Of a stretch of 64,000 nucleotides of DNA, positions 8,592 through 18,567 are shown piece by piece. Position numbers and translations under genes: made by a program. The DNA is from Collinsella sp. AM34-10 (lineage in GTDB: Bacteria; Actinomycetota; Coriobacteriia; Coriobacteriales; Coriobacteriaceae), in assembly GCF_003469185.1 (NCBI RefSeq), contig NZ_QSIL01000005.1, positions 130,339 to 194,338 on the forward strand, read 5' to 3'. Within the stretch, counting starts at the first letter, position 1; each line of letters opens with the position of its first letter. The notes beneath the pieces were generated by a model, which saw only the letters and a program-made list of their open reading frames with translations, did not search any database and was not told the DNA's origin.

Positions 8592-10043
8592 CTAGAAGCT
8601 GACATCGAAGCCAGCGCCAGCGCCCTCTTCATCAGTGGTCGGCACGCCCTTTGCCTTGTTGTAGGCAAAGATCAAGACGATCGGCACGATAAAGGCGATG
8701 AGATTGCCAGCCACATACCACATGAGCGTCTCGGGCGTGACGATGAGCAGGCCAAGCACGCCGGTCAGACCCTGACCGATGGCGCGCACCTCAAAGAGCT
8801 TCACGAAGGCACCGCCGCAGCCTGCACCGATGCAAGCGCAGATGAACGGGATGATCGAGTAGCGCATGTTTGCAGCGAAGATAGCGGGCTCGGAGATTCC
8901 GACCAGCGTCGGGATAAAGGACGACATGCAGATGTTGCGCTCTTTGGAATGCTTCTTATGAATGAGGTACATGCCGATGGCGCCGCCGCCCTGGGCGATA
9001 ATGGAAACCGACCAGATGGCCTGGATGTAGTTGAAGCCAGTCGTGGCGACGAGGTTTGCCTCGATACCCTGGATGAACTGATGCGTACCGGTAACGACAA
9101 GCGGCTGCAGGAACGCGGCGAAGACAAAGGCACCAAAGACGCCCATCCTGTTGTACAGGATATCGATTACGCCGCCGAGGACGTCGCCGATCAGGTTGCC
9201 GAGCGGGCCGAACACGGTGAACAGGGCGACGTTAGCAAGAATCAGGGTAACGGTCGGGACAAAGACGAACGAAACGACCTCGGGGATGTACTTCTGGGCA
9301 ATCTTTTCGACCTTGGCCATAAACCAGGCAGTCAGGATTGCAGGGAACACGCCGCCCTGGAAAGCAACCATGGGAATGGATAGCGGACCAAAGTTCCAGT
9401 ACTCAGCACCCGTCGGGTCCATAACGAACGTGTTGCGGTTCATAAGGCTCGGGTGAACCATGACGATACCGACGAGGATGCCCAGGATCGGGTTACCGCC
9501 AAAACGCTTGACCGCGCTGTACATAACCAGGACAGGCAGGTAGTCGAACGTGGTGGCGATAATGGCAAAGAAGCTTGCGAGGTTCTTGAGGAACTCGCTG
9601 TGATCGGCGAGGCTGCCTTCCATGCCAAAGAGGCCGTTGGCAACGATCAGCGACTTAAGGCCGATGATGATTGCAGCGCCGACGAAGGCAGGAATGATGG
9701 GGATAAAGATATCCGAGAATACCTTGAGGACCGAGAAGAACTTGCCCTTCTTGTCCGCCTCGGCGCCCTTGACCTCGGAAGCACTGATCTCCTTAACGCC
9801 CGTCAGAGCCATAAACTCATCGTAAACCTTGTTGACGGTACCGGTACCGAAGATGATCATGAGCTGGCCGCTGTTGTACAGCACGCCCTTGACGCCATCG
9901 ATGTTCTCGAGCTCGGCCTTGTTGTATTTGCTCGTATCCTTGAGCACCAGACGCAGACGGGTCACGCAATGCGTGGCGCCCTCGATGTTCTCCAGTCCGC
10001 CGACGTTGTCGACGACTTGCTGGGACACTGCCTTGTAGTCCAT
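8592..10043 (-). CDS. scrA: PTS EIIBC component, sucrose-type
   Basis: Phosphotransferase permease that imports and phosphorylates a disaccharide, probably sucrose. The N-terminal EIIB domain has the phosphorylated cysteine in THCVTRLRLVL (about residues 25-35). From about residue 100 a multi-helix EIIC domain follows, with GISEPAIFAANMR, equivalent to the family GITEPAI motif. There is no EIIA domain, so EIIA must be supplied by another gene. ATG at 10043 has GAGAGGA upstream; 10055 is an alternative. Neighbouring GH32 hydrolases and the LacI regulator support sucrose or fructan use. Confidence 0.88.
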   Translation of the reverse strand: MDYKAVSQQVVDNVGGLENIEGATHCVTRLRLVLKDTSKYNKAELENIDGVKGVLYNSGQLMIIFGTGTVNKVYDEFMALTGVKEISASEVKGAEADKKGKFFSVLKVFSDIFIPIIPAFVGAAIIIGLKSLIVANGLFGMEGSLADHSEFLKNLASFFAIIATTFDYLPVLVMYSAVKRFGGNPILGILVGIVMVHPSLMNRNTFVMDPTGAEYWNFGPLSIPMVAFQGGVFPAILTAWFMAKVEKIAQKYIPEVVSFVFVPTVTLILANVALFTVFGPLGNLIGDVLGGVIDILYNRMGVFGAFVFAAFLQPLVVTGTHQFIQGIEANLVATTGFNYIQAIWSVSIIAQGGGAIGMYLIHKKHSKERNICMSSFIPTLVGISEPAIFAANMRYSIIPFICACIGAGCGGAFVKLFEVRAIGQGLTGVLGLLIVTPETLMWYVAGNLIAFIVPIVLIFAYNKAKGVPTTDEEGAGAGFDVSF

Positions 10044-10088
10044 GTTCCTCTCCATTCCTTTTCTAAATCATAAAACGGTTCGTTGCCG

Positions 10089-11471
10089 CTACAGAGACGC
10101 GATCGTTGCGTTTGCGCACTTGAGCGCACCGTCGGTGACGGTAAGCGCCACACCCTGGCCCTGCTTGTTGCAGAAGCGAGCGTTGAGCGCAACATCATCG
10201 ACAAAGATGGTCGCGATGTCGTCGTCGACGACCAGACGCACATGGTGAGTGCCCTCGCCCTTAAAGAACAACGGACGCTCGAGGCCCATGTTGTTGACCT
10301 GGAACCACGGATACTGGGGGGCCGCCGTAAACTCGAGTTTGCCCTCACGCAGGTTGGCGCGGAACTCATAGGCAAGACCGGACTCGGCGTCCTCGGCAAG
10401 CTTCACCGAGAAGCCGGCAGCGTCACCGGCGAGCTCGATGTCGGCGTCGAGCATATAGGTAGAACCGGCATCCGCGGCGAGCACCTGCTCGACCTTGCCC
10501 GACTCGCACGAAAGCTCAAAGGCCTCGACTGCCTTAGCCTCGCCAAAGGCGCCAAGCATGCTGTCGGGAAGCTTGGTGCCGAGCGTTCCGTCGGCACGCT
10601 GAACGATCTCGAGAGGCATAAAAGTGCCACCCCACAGGTAAGAGCTGGGGTCGCCGCCCTCGTCGCGCGTAGGAACCCAACCAAAGAGAACGCGGCGCTC
10701 GCCGTCAAATGCGGTACGTGCAGCATAGTACGCGCGGCCATCGAAGGAATCGTCCGCAGGAGTGATCCAAGGACCGTTGATAGAGCGAGACATGCGGTAA
10801 CGGGTCTTGTTGCCATCACTGTACTCAGAGAACACCAGATACCACCAGTCGCCCATCTTAAAGAGATCAGGCATCTCGAACATGGTGTACAGGCCCGGAT
10901 TCCACCAGTCGCCCTGGAACTCCCAGGTATCCAGGTCCTTGGAGGTGAACTTGACCAGACGACCGGTCATCAGACGCTTGTCCTCGCCCACACGCGTGCC
11001 GAGGATGAGCATGTACTCTTCGTTCTCCTCATCCCAAAGAACAAAGGGATCGCGCCAGTTGCGGTCATCGTAACCCTCCTGGGGCGGAAGCAGCGTCTCG
11101 GCGATGTTCTTCTCCCACTTGACGGCGTCGTCACTCGTTGCGTGAAGAAGAACCTGCTTCATCAAGCGCGCGCGGACCTTATCGCGATTGCAACCAGTGT
11201 AGAGCGCATGGTACTTGTCGCCCACCTTAAACACTGTGCCGGCATAAACATACTGGTCGACTTCCTCGTCGCCGCCACGCTCAAGGCTCTCGCCAAAGTC
11301 CTTGTAGTTGACGAAATCCTTGGTCGTCGCGAGTGCCCAGCCAAACGGCTCTCCGAAAGGTCCGGGGTTACGCGTGTCACGCTGATGATAGAGATAGAAC
11401 GTGCCGTCCTCGCCGTACGGCATGATGTCGCCTACCCAAATTCCCTCAGGCTGGTAATACACCTTGTGCAT
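10089..11471 (-). CDS. GH32-like glycoside hydrolase (divergent)
   Basis: A second GH32-type protein, 460 residues, in the sucrose cluster. Motifs are divergent but in order: VGDIMPYGEDGTFYLYHQ around the presumed nucleophile Asp15, RDPF (140-143) and EMPDLF with acid/base Glu199. A beta-sandwich tail follows from about residue 330. The absence of the classic NDPNG suggests a substrate other than sucrose-6-phosphate, for example a fructan or levan oligomer. MHKVYY (11471) is preferred, with AGGAAG upstream. No signal peptide. It lies first after the operator region at 11521-11600. Confidence 0.8.
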   Translation of the reverse strand: MHKVYYQPEGIWVGDIMPYGEDGTFYLYHQRDTRNPGPFGEPFGWALATTKDFVNYKDFGESLERGGDEEVDQYVYAGTVFKVGDKYHALYTGCNRDKVRARLMKQVLLHATSDDAVKWEKNIAETLLPPQEGYDDRNWRDPFVLWDEENEEYMLILGTRVGEDKRLMTGRLVKFTSKDLDTWEFQGDWWNPGLYTMFEMPDLFKMGDWWYLVFSEYSDGNKTRYRMSRSINGPWITPADDSFDGRAYYAARTAFDGERRVLFGWVPTRDEGGDPSSYLWGGTFMPLEIVQRADGTLGTKLPDSMLGAFGEAKAVEAFELSCESGKVEQVLAADAGSTYMLDADIELAGDAAGFSVKLAEDAESGLAYEFRANLREGKLEFTAAPQYPWFQVNNMGLERPLFFKGEGTHHVRLVVDDDIATIFVDDVALNARFCNKQGQGVALTVTDGALKCANATIASL

Positions 11472-11520
11472 CCGAGACTTCCTTTCCCACAAGATACTAA
11501 CTCGGTACAACTGCAAGATA

Positions 11521-11600
11521 TGTCAATCGTTTTCATATGTCAAACGTTTTCACATCAATACGTCTTTTCGCAGTTCCAGTCGTCGGCAAACGGTTGACAT
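11521..11600. promoter_or_regulatory. LacI-type operator array upstream of the GH32/PTS genes
   Basis: Two similar sites lie back to back, TGTCAATCGTTTTCATA (11521-11537) and TGTCAAACGTTTTCACA (11538-11554). A third, read on the minus strand, is TGTCAACCGTTTGCC (complement of 11586-11600). Each is centred on CG, as expected for LacI-family operators. A similar site, TGTCATACGTTTACATA, precedes the regulator gene at 12687. They lie upstream of the GH32-like gene at 11471. Confidence 0.7.
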
Positions 11601-11655
11601 ATGCCGGCGAACGGTCATCAGAGGCGTTTGAGGAATTCTTTTGGCACGGGATGAA

Positions 11656-12666
11656 CTACGCGGTTTTGCCCTCAATGAGTTCAACGGGGAGCTTGATATT
11701 CGATTCAGGATTATCGCCGTTAACAAGAGCGATGATGGATTGCGCCGCGAGCTCTCCGATGCGATCGATATCTTGGCGTACGGTTGTTAAGTCAGGCATA
11801 AACGTCATAGTGCGGCGGGCACCATCCGCGCCCACGACCTTAATATCGTCCGGAGCGCTCAAGCCGCGCTGCTTCATAATGTTGAGACAGATGGCCGCCA
11901 TCGTGTCGTCTCCCGCAAAGATGCCGTCAATATCGGGGTTCTCATCGAGGATCTTCGCAACGACCGCGCTCTTTTCGTCATCGGGCTTAACGAACTCGAC
12001 CTCACGGACAAGCGCGGGCAAACCGGCCTGCTCAACAACATCGAGGTAGGCATCGGTACGCTTATTGGCAGGCATGCGCATGCGGCTATTGCTGCGCAGG
12101 CACAGGATGCGTGAACACCCGTCATCGATCAAGCGACGCGTGGCAAGTTCGCCGATGCTATAGCTGTCGCTCGCAATCTGAACAGAGGCCTCGCCAAGGT
12201 CGCAGTCGATACCAACCAGGCTCAAGCCCATCTCGGCATATGCCTCAGCACCGATATTGAGGGAGTTGACGATGACGCCGTCGACCATATTGCGGCGGAG
12301 CATGTCAATATAGGAACGCTCAAGATCGGGTCGATTGGCGCTGTTGCACAGCAACATCTTAAAGCCGTTTTCCGCCAACGTGCGCTCGACCGCCTGCACA
12401 ACCTGAGCATGGAACGGGCTGCTCACAAAGGGAACGATCATGCCGATAAGGTTCAGGCGACCGTTGAGCATGGCACGGGCGATATCGTTGGGCGTATAGT
12501 TGATGCGCTCCATCGCGGCATGGACCTTATCGCGGGTTTCTTGGCTAATATAGCCGCGATTATTAAGCACGCGAGATACCGTAGTGGGCGAAACCCCCGC
12601 CACCGCTGCAACTTCCTTGATGCCAGGCTTAGCAGAATCCTTAGAACGAGCGCCCTCGCGAGCCAT
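11656..12666 (-). CDS. LacI-family transcriptional regulator of the sucrose/fructan cluster
   Basis: DNA-binding repressor or activator, 336 residues. The N-terminal HTH reads IKEVAAVAGVSPTTVSRVLN, followed by the hinge NYTPNDIARAMLNGR and a periplasmic-binding-like effector domain ending in the ligand region VVGADGARRTMTFMPDLTTV. The start at 12666 has GGGGGAGGG upstream. It is upstream of, and on the same strand as, the two GH32 genes and the PTS permease. Matching operator-like sites occur before it (12687) and before the structural genes (11521-11600), implying autoregulation and control of the cluster. Confidence 0.88.
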   Translation of the reverse strand: MAREGARSKDSAKPGIKEVAAVAGVSPTTVSRVLNNRGYISQETRDKVHAAMERINYTPNDIARAMLNGRLNLIGMIVPFVSSPFHAQVVQAVERTLAENGFKMLLCNSANRPDLERSYIDMLRRNMVDGVIVNSLNIGAEAYAEMGLSLVGIDCDLGEASVQIASDSYSIGELATRRLIDDGCSRILCLRSNSRMRMPANKRTDAYLDVVEQAGLPALVREVEFVKPDDEKSAVVAKILDENPDIDGIFAGDDTMAAICLNIMKQRGLSAPDDIKVVGADGARRTMTFMPDLTTVRQDIDRIGELAAQSIIALVNGDNPESNIKLPVELIEGKTA

Positions 12667-12686
12667 AGCACCCTCCCCCATCAACA

Positions 12687-12703
12687 TGTCATACGTTTAC
12701 ATA
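12687..12703. promoter_or_regulatory. LacI-type operator upstream of the regulator gene
   Basis: TGTCATACGTTTACATA matches the operator repeats at 11521-11554 and lies 20 bases upstream of the regulator start codon. Autoregulation is inferred. Confidence 0.6.
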
Positions 12704-12927
12704 CGAACAAAGCATACCCCAACAACAGCGGGAAGACGGTAACAGTACAAGTAAGTAAACGACTCATCCAAATAATTAGGAGAGTTTCGCCTAAAGGGTG
12801 ACTACACAGGACCCCGCCGGGGCTGTTTGGGCTACCTCCCAAAACATTCCGCACTGATATTTTCTGTATTGAAGACGTCGATGATGCGCCCGTATACCAT
12901 TGACGTCGACACCATCAGACGCGGTCC

Positions 12928-13103
12928 GCGCGGTGACCCCACATTCCGCTGGCGCCCACAGGGCTGCCCTCGTTTCCTGACATGTCCCGCGCGGGCCGCG
13001 GCGAGCCGAGACCGCCGCATGACCTAATAGGAGCATGGAGCGATACCGCGGACCCGAACAACCGCATTCTATCGCGCCCCGTCAGTGTGCCGTCTGCCCG
13101 GTC
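12928..13103 (+). ncRNA. Predicted IS110 bridge RNA in the left end
   Basis: The left end contains two guide-loop modules. Target module: stem GCGCGG/CCGCGC (12928-12933 / 12987-12992) encloses ACATTCCGC (12941-12949), identical to the left target flank 12844-12852; then the small hairpin AGGG-CTG-CCCT (12960-12970); then TCCTG (12975-12979), the reverse complement of the right target CAGGA (14469-14473). Donor module: AATAGGAGCAT (13026-13036) matches the right end of the element at 14458-14468 in 10 of 11 bases; then hairpin GCGATA/TATCGC (13040-13045 / 13070-13075); then TCAGTG (13082-13087), the reverse complement of CACTGA at the left junction. This order is the known IS621 layout. Ends are approximate; expression is inferred. 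Confidence 0.7.
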
Positions 13104-13133
13104 CAGGCGAGCACGGAAAGAACGGAGCGAGAC

Positions 13134-14462
13134 ATGAGAACCGAATCGACACCCGGCGCCCGCGGGCCGGTCTTCTGCGGGGTCGACACCCACGCCGACT
13201 CGCACTGGCTGTGCGTCCTCGACTGGAGGGGCCGCAAGGTCCTGTCCCGCCAGTTCCCCGCCGACGCGGCGGGATACGAGGCGCTCGCCGGGGCGATCGC
13301 GGCGGCCGGGGAGCCGGCCTGCGTCGCGATGGAGGGGACGTCGTCCTACGGGGCGGGCCTCACCAGGCACCTCGCGTCGCTGGGGATGCCCGTGCGCGAG
13401 GCGCTCTCCCCGGCGAGGATGCAGAGGAGGCGCCCGGGGCAGGGAAAGTGCGACGAGTCGGACGCGGAGAGGGCGGCCCGCGCGGCGATGTCCGGCTCAA
13501 AGCTCGGGACCCCCAAGAGCCAGGACGGGTGGGTCGACGGGGTGCGCTGCATGCTCGCGGCGCACCCCGGGAGCGGCCCCCCCCGGGGCGGTGAAGGCGC
13601 GGACCTCGGCGATCAACACCGCGAGGTCGCTGCTCACCACCGCCCCGGAGGGGCTCAGGTCGAGGTTCCGCGGCATGGGAGGGCCGAGGCTGATGGAGGA
13701 GCTCCCCTCCGTGCGCGCCGAGGGCGCGCTGGGCGCCGCGCTCGGCGCGCTGGCGGACCTGTGGGCGGCGGCGCGCGACGCGGCGCTCGACATGGAGCGC
13801 GCGATCGAGGCGTCCCTGGAGGAGAACTGCCCCGCGCTGCTGGCGATGTACGGGTGCGGGCCCGTGAGCGCGGCCAAGCTCGCGGTCGCGGCCGGGGACA
13901 ACCCGGGCAGGCTGCGCTCCGAGGCGTCGTTCGCGGCGATATGCGGGGCCTGCCCCATCCCCGCCTCGAGCGGCAAGACCGTGAGGCACAGGCTCAACAG
14001 GGGCGGCGACCGGCAGGGGGACAGCGCGCAGACCGGCAGGCGAACAGCGCGCTGCACGAGATCGCGAGGCAGAGGGTCATGCGCGACCCCGAGACCGCCG
14101 AGTACGCCGAGAGGGCCAGGGGGCGGGGAAAGAGCGACAGGGAGGTCATGAGGTGCCTCAAGCGCTACGTGGCCAGGGAGGCGTACCGGGCGCTGATGCA
14201 CCCGCACGAGATCAGGAGGCCCGAGGACGCCTCGGAGCTCGTGGCGGCCAGGCGCGCGGCGAAGGTCAGCCAGGCGAGGGCGGCGTCCATATTGGGAACC
14301 AGCGAGAAGTACATCTCGATGCTGGAGAGGGGACAAAGGGAGCTCAAGCCCATAAGGAGGGCCTACGAGGCATGGGTCGAGGCCGGACTTCCGCTCGATT
14401 GGGACAGGCAGGCCTTCGAGGCCGAGCGCAAAAAGGATTCTAAAAAACACCTTGCCAAATAG
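13134..14462 (+). pseudogene. IS110-family recombinase, frame-disrupted, with C-terminal HTH
   Basis: DEDD/serine recombinase of the IS110 group. The N-terminal RuvC-like domain keeps FCGVDTHADSHW, VAMEGTSSYG and CDESDAERAARA (D, E, D, D). The C-terminal domain keeps GCGPVSAAKL and PASSGKTVRHRLNRGGDRQ with the catalytic serine region. Reading needs a frame change near 13570 at an eight-C run, and another near 14022-14044, where a 23-nt segment ending in a second ACCGGCAG breaks GGDRQANSALHE. The two changes restore the original frame. The last 80 residues (AAKVSQARAASILGTSEKYI, then SMLERGQRELKPIRRAYEAW) look like an XRE/Cro-type HTH, unusual for this family. Start ATG 13134 has GGAGCG upstream. 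Sequencing error at the C-run cannot be excluded. Confidence 0.8.
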
Positions 14463-14584
14463 GAGCGTCAGGACGCAAGAAGCCCTCGCCGCACGAAGTG
14501 CGCAGCGAGGGCTTCTTGCATGTCCGAGGACGTTTTGGGAGGTAACCCAAACAGCCCCGGCGATCCTGCGGGAGTTAAATCCTT

Positions 14585-14836
14585 TTAGAACTTGTCGTGG
14601 AAGGTACGCGAAATGACCTCGTCCTGCTGCTCCTTGGTGAGCGTGTGGAAGTTCACGGCATAGCCGGAAACGCGGATGGTCAGCTGCGGATACTTCTCGG
14701 GGTGAGCCTGAGCGTCGAGCAGCGTCTCACGGTTGAAGACGTTGATGTTCAGGTGGTGGCCACCCTTCTCGGCGTAAGCGTCGAGCATGTGGACCAGGTT
14801 ATCGGCCTGAGTCTCGGAAACTTCAGAAACCTTCAT
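14585..14836 (-). CDS. grcA: Stand-alone glycyl-radical subunit of pyruvate formate-lyase
   Basis: An 83-residue protein equal to the C-terminal glycyl-radical domain of PflB and to the stand-alone YfiD/GrcA. It has [20 protein letters not shown] and the radical loop RVSGYAVNF with Gly58, then the family tail SRTFHDKF. It lies 85 bases downstream of a pflB gene that ends just before this domain, so the pair likely assembles into one working PFL. ATG at 14836 has GGAGA upstream. PflA (4911-5729) is the presumed activator. It differs from E. coli GrcA in that the adjacent large subunit has no radical domain of its own. Confidence 0.88.
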   Translation of the reverse strand: MKVSEVSETQADNLVHMLDAYAEKGGHHLNINVFNRETLLDAQAHPEKYPQLTIRVSGYAVNFHTLTKEQQDEVISRTFHDKF

Positions 14837-14859
14837 AATGTGTCTCCTTCGATTGATAG

Positions 14860-14920
14860 GCGCCGGCCGAAACCGGCGCGCCAATCAGTAATCGTTATTG
14901 TTAGTATAGCACTAACAATA
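14860..14920 (-). other. Two hairpins in the pflB-glycyl-radical gene spacer
   Basis: Directly after the pflB stop codon is a perfect 10-bp AT-rich hairpin (14896-14905 / 14911-14920, TATTGTTAGT / ACTAACAATA). Then comes a GC hairpin (14860-14866 / 14873-14879, GCGCCGG / CCGGCGC). Neither is followed by a good U-tract in the transcribed direction. They could protect or process the mRNA and set the ratio of the two PFL subunits; this is inference. Confidence 0.6.
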
Positions 14921-14921
14921 G

Positions 14922-16973
<2,052 letters not shown>

Positions 16974-17368
16974 TGTGTAACCACGCTCCTAGTTACGTGT
17001 AATGCGGCGCTCTCTCACACCGCTGCTTATTGAATTCTTGAATTTTCGGCTTGCACTACCGGCTTCTTCCGTTCTTCACCACATGTTGGTGCAGGGAAAA
17101 ACGTTTGTCCACCTTGGAACTGCAACCCAAACCCAAGATTTCACCCGTCTGAGAAGGATAACATAGCCACCCCCTTCATCAGGGCTGTTATATGTTTCTT
17201 TTTTTATACCATTATGGCGTTTTTAACAAATCCGCAGGAAATACGAGCGCGAACAACTACCGTTCACCGATTTGTTGGGTATTTTTCCTTGCCTTTGTAC
17301 GACGTTCACTCTAGCTGTTATGCCAGCTTTAGCAGGGTAAAGTGCCCCAGAGACCCTACAGAAACTGA
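16974..17368 (-). promoter_or_regulatory. pflB upstream region
   Basis: About 395 bases with no gene. It must hold the pflB promoter. A hairpin lies at about 17160-17193 (TAACATAGCC / GGCTGTTATA) next to a T-rich run on the plus strand, and TACCGTTCACCGA occurs near 17257-17270, resembling GACCGTTCAC found before two LuxR-linked agmatine genes. I could not fix -35/-10 boxes or an FNR-type site. Confidence 0.4.
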
Positions 17369-17402
17369 AGGGCGGCCACGGGATTTTCCCCGTGGCCGCC
17401 CT
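17369..17402 (-). terminator. Terminator after the KdgT gene
   Basis: Perfect 14-bp stem (17369-17382 / 17389-17402, GGGCGGCCACGGG) with a short ATTTTC loop, 41 bases beyond the permease stop on the minus strand. The downstream TTCAGTTTCT is a weak U-tract. Confidence 0.65.
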
Positions 17403-17442
17403 GTGGCGTGGCTAGTTTTTTAGCTTTGATTGCCACTTGGCA

Positions 17443-18459
17443 TTAGGCGGCTGAGGCGGCCTTGTCGGTCGCTGCCTTGCTGTTGCTCTGCTGGCCCTCA
17501 AAATGCTTGTAGCACCAGCTGGTGACCAGCGGGGTCAGAATGGCCGTCACGATAGCACAGGCTGCAACCTGAGCCGTAGCCGTCGCGAGCACCGCGCCGC
17601 CGTACATGGCCTCGTTGACGCTTGCCATAGCGGCAGGCGTTGCCACGTTGGCGCCAGCGCAGCTGGAGATTGCCGCACCTGCGACACCGGTGCCACCGGT
17701 AAGCTTATCGACCGCAACAACGGGGATAGCGAAGACCACCGAGCAGATTACGCCGAGCAGAATACCGGGAAGACCGCCATTAATGAGCTGGCCAAAGGTC
17801 ATGGTCGAGCCCATGGCAAAGAAGACGAGCACGATGATGGCGGAAAGTGCCGGTGCCATCATCTTCTTAAAGCTCGGGAAGAGGTTACCCAGAATAATGC
17901 CGACGACGATCGGCAGGATGGCGCCCACGAGCGACCAGCCGATCGGAGCCTGACCGGCAGCGCCAAGCACAATCATCGTGACCGGAGGGCCGACAACGAG
18001 CGTGGTGATGGCAACGGCGCCACGCTCGGCCTCGTTGCCCATGGTGCCCATCAGACCAGCGTACATAGCGTTGTTGGCGCCGGTGCAAGCGGCCAGCATT
18101 ACCATGGCCGAGATGCCAAACAGGTTGTCGTTGAACACATAAAGGATGAGCAGCGACACGGCAACGACCACGATCTGCTTGACGGCGATGATGATGGCAC
18201 CGCGGGCAGCAGCGGCAGGAGCACTCTTAAACGAAATCGTCGTGCCGACGATGAGCAAAAAAGCGCCCACGAGCGGGCCTGCACCCTGCTGGGTCATGCC
18301 AAGCGTAAAGCTGCCGAGCGTTTTGAATAGGTCGGGGAATAGCGTGTTGAGCAGGCAGCCCAGCAAAAGCGGCACCAAAATATTGGCACCCGGGATGGAG
18401 GACATCTTAAAGAACGGCTCCTTTGCCGCCGGCGCCTCCACCGCAGTCGATTCACTCAT
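17443..18459 (-). CDS. kdgT: 2-keto-3-deoxygluconate permease
   Basis: Proton symporter for 2-keto-3-deoxygluconate, an intermediate of pectin and uronate breakdown. The 338-residue product has about ten membrane helices and family-like segments: IPGANILVPLLLGCLLNTLFPDLF, GAGPLVGAFLLIVGTTI, AACTGANNAMYAGLMG, and GGTGVAGAAISSCAGANVATPAA. Start MSESTAVEA (18459) has AGGAG seven bases upstream. The SDR gene 108 bases upstream on the same strand resembles KduD/gluconate dehydrogenases, suggesting a small uronate-related unit. Confidence 0.88.
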   Translation of the reverse strand: MSESTAVEAPAAKEPFFKMSSIPGANILVPLLLGCLLNTLFPDLFKTLGSFTLGMTQQGAGPLVGAFLLIVGTTISFKSAPAAAARGAIIIAVKQIVVVAVSLLILYVFNDNLFGISAMVMLAACTGANNAMYAGLMGTMGNEAERGAVAITTLVVGPPVTMIVLGAAGQAPIGWSLVGAILPIVVGIILGNLFPSFKKMMAPALSAIIVLVFFAMGSTMTFGQLINGGLPGILLGVICSVVFAIPVVAVDKLTGGTGVAGAAISSCAGANVATPAAMASVNEAMYGGAVLATATAQVAACAIVTAILTPLVTSWCYKHFEGQQSNSKAATDKAASAA

Positions 18460-18567
18460 ATATATCTCCTTTGGATGCATGCGAATCGTAGCCGCACGCG
18501 CCTATGTCAGAAAGAAGGCGACAACCCCGAGTCGCCAGGGTCGCCGCCAAACGATCACCGCGGGGTA

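Larger units (their letters stand above)
12854..14470 (+). mobile_element. IS110-family insertion sequence
   Basis: A 1617-bp element inserted in palindromic repeat C. Joining bases up to 12853 with bases from 14471 restores ATTCCGCA-GGACGCAAGAAGCC, which aligns without gaps with TTCCGCA-GGGGGCAAAAAGCC in intact copy D. CA occurs at both edges (12852-12853 and 14469-14470), so CA is the likely crossover core. There are no terminal inverted repeats and no longer target duplication, as is usual for IS110. GC content is visibly far above the neighbours, a sign of transfer. It contains about 280 bases of non-coding left end, then a disrupted recombinase gene. Confidence 0.85.
12815..14562. repeat. 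Nested palindromic repeat, copy C, split by an IS110 element
   Basis: The 5' arm (12815-12845) and 3' arm (14532-14562) are 31-nt inverted repeats with one mismatch, now separated by 1.7 kb. Next to the 5' arm is ATTCCGCA (12846-12853). Before the 3' arm are the inner hairpin (14475-14519) and CGAGGACG. The intact copy D (53523-53647) has the same inner tip (CCGCACGAAGTGCGCAGCG), showing that C was one continuous element before insertion. Confidence 0.85.

Noticed and set aside
13560..14050. Programmed frameshifting in the IS110 recombinase
   Set aside because: The second change is an insertion-like 23-nt segment, not a slippery site, and IS110 recombinases are normally single-frame. Decay or sequencing error is the simpler explanation, though the C-run could slip.
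14837..14921. pflB and the radical-domain gene as one gene broken by a recent frameshift
   Set aside because: The spacer has no radical-domain-like coding in any frame, contains two hairpins, and the small gene has its own ribosome-binding site and a complete N-terminus.
16974..17368. Riboswitch upstream of pflB
   Set aside because: I could not match any known riboswitch core; only one hairpin is visible.
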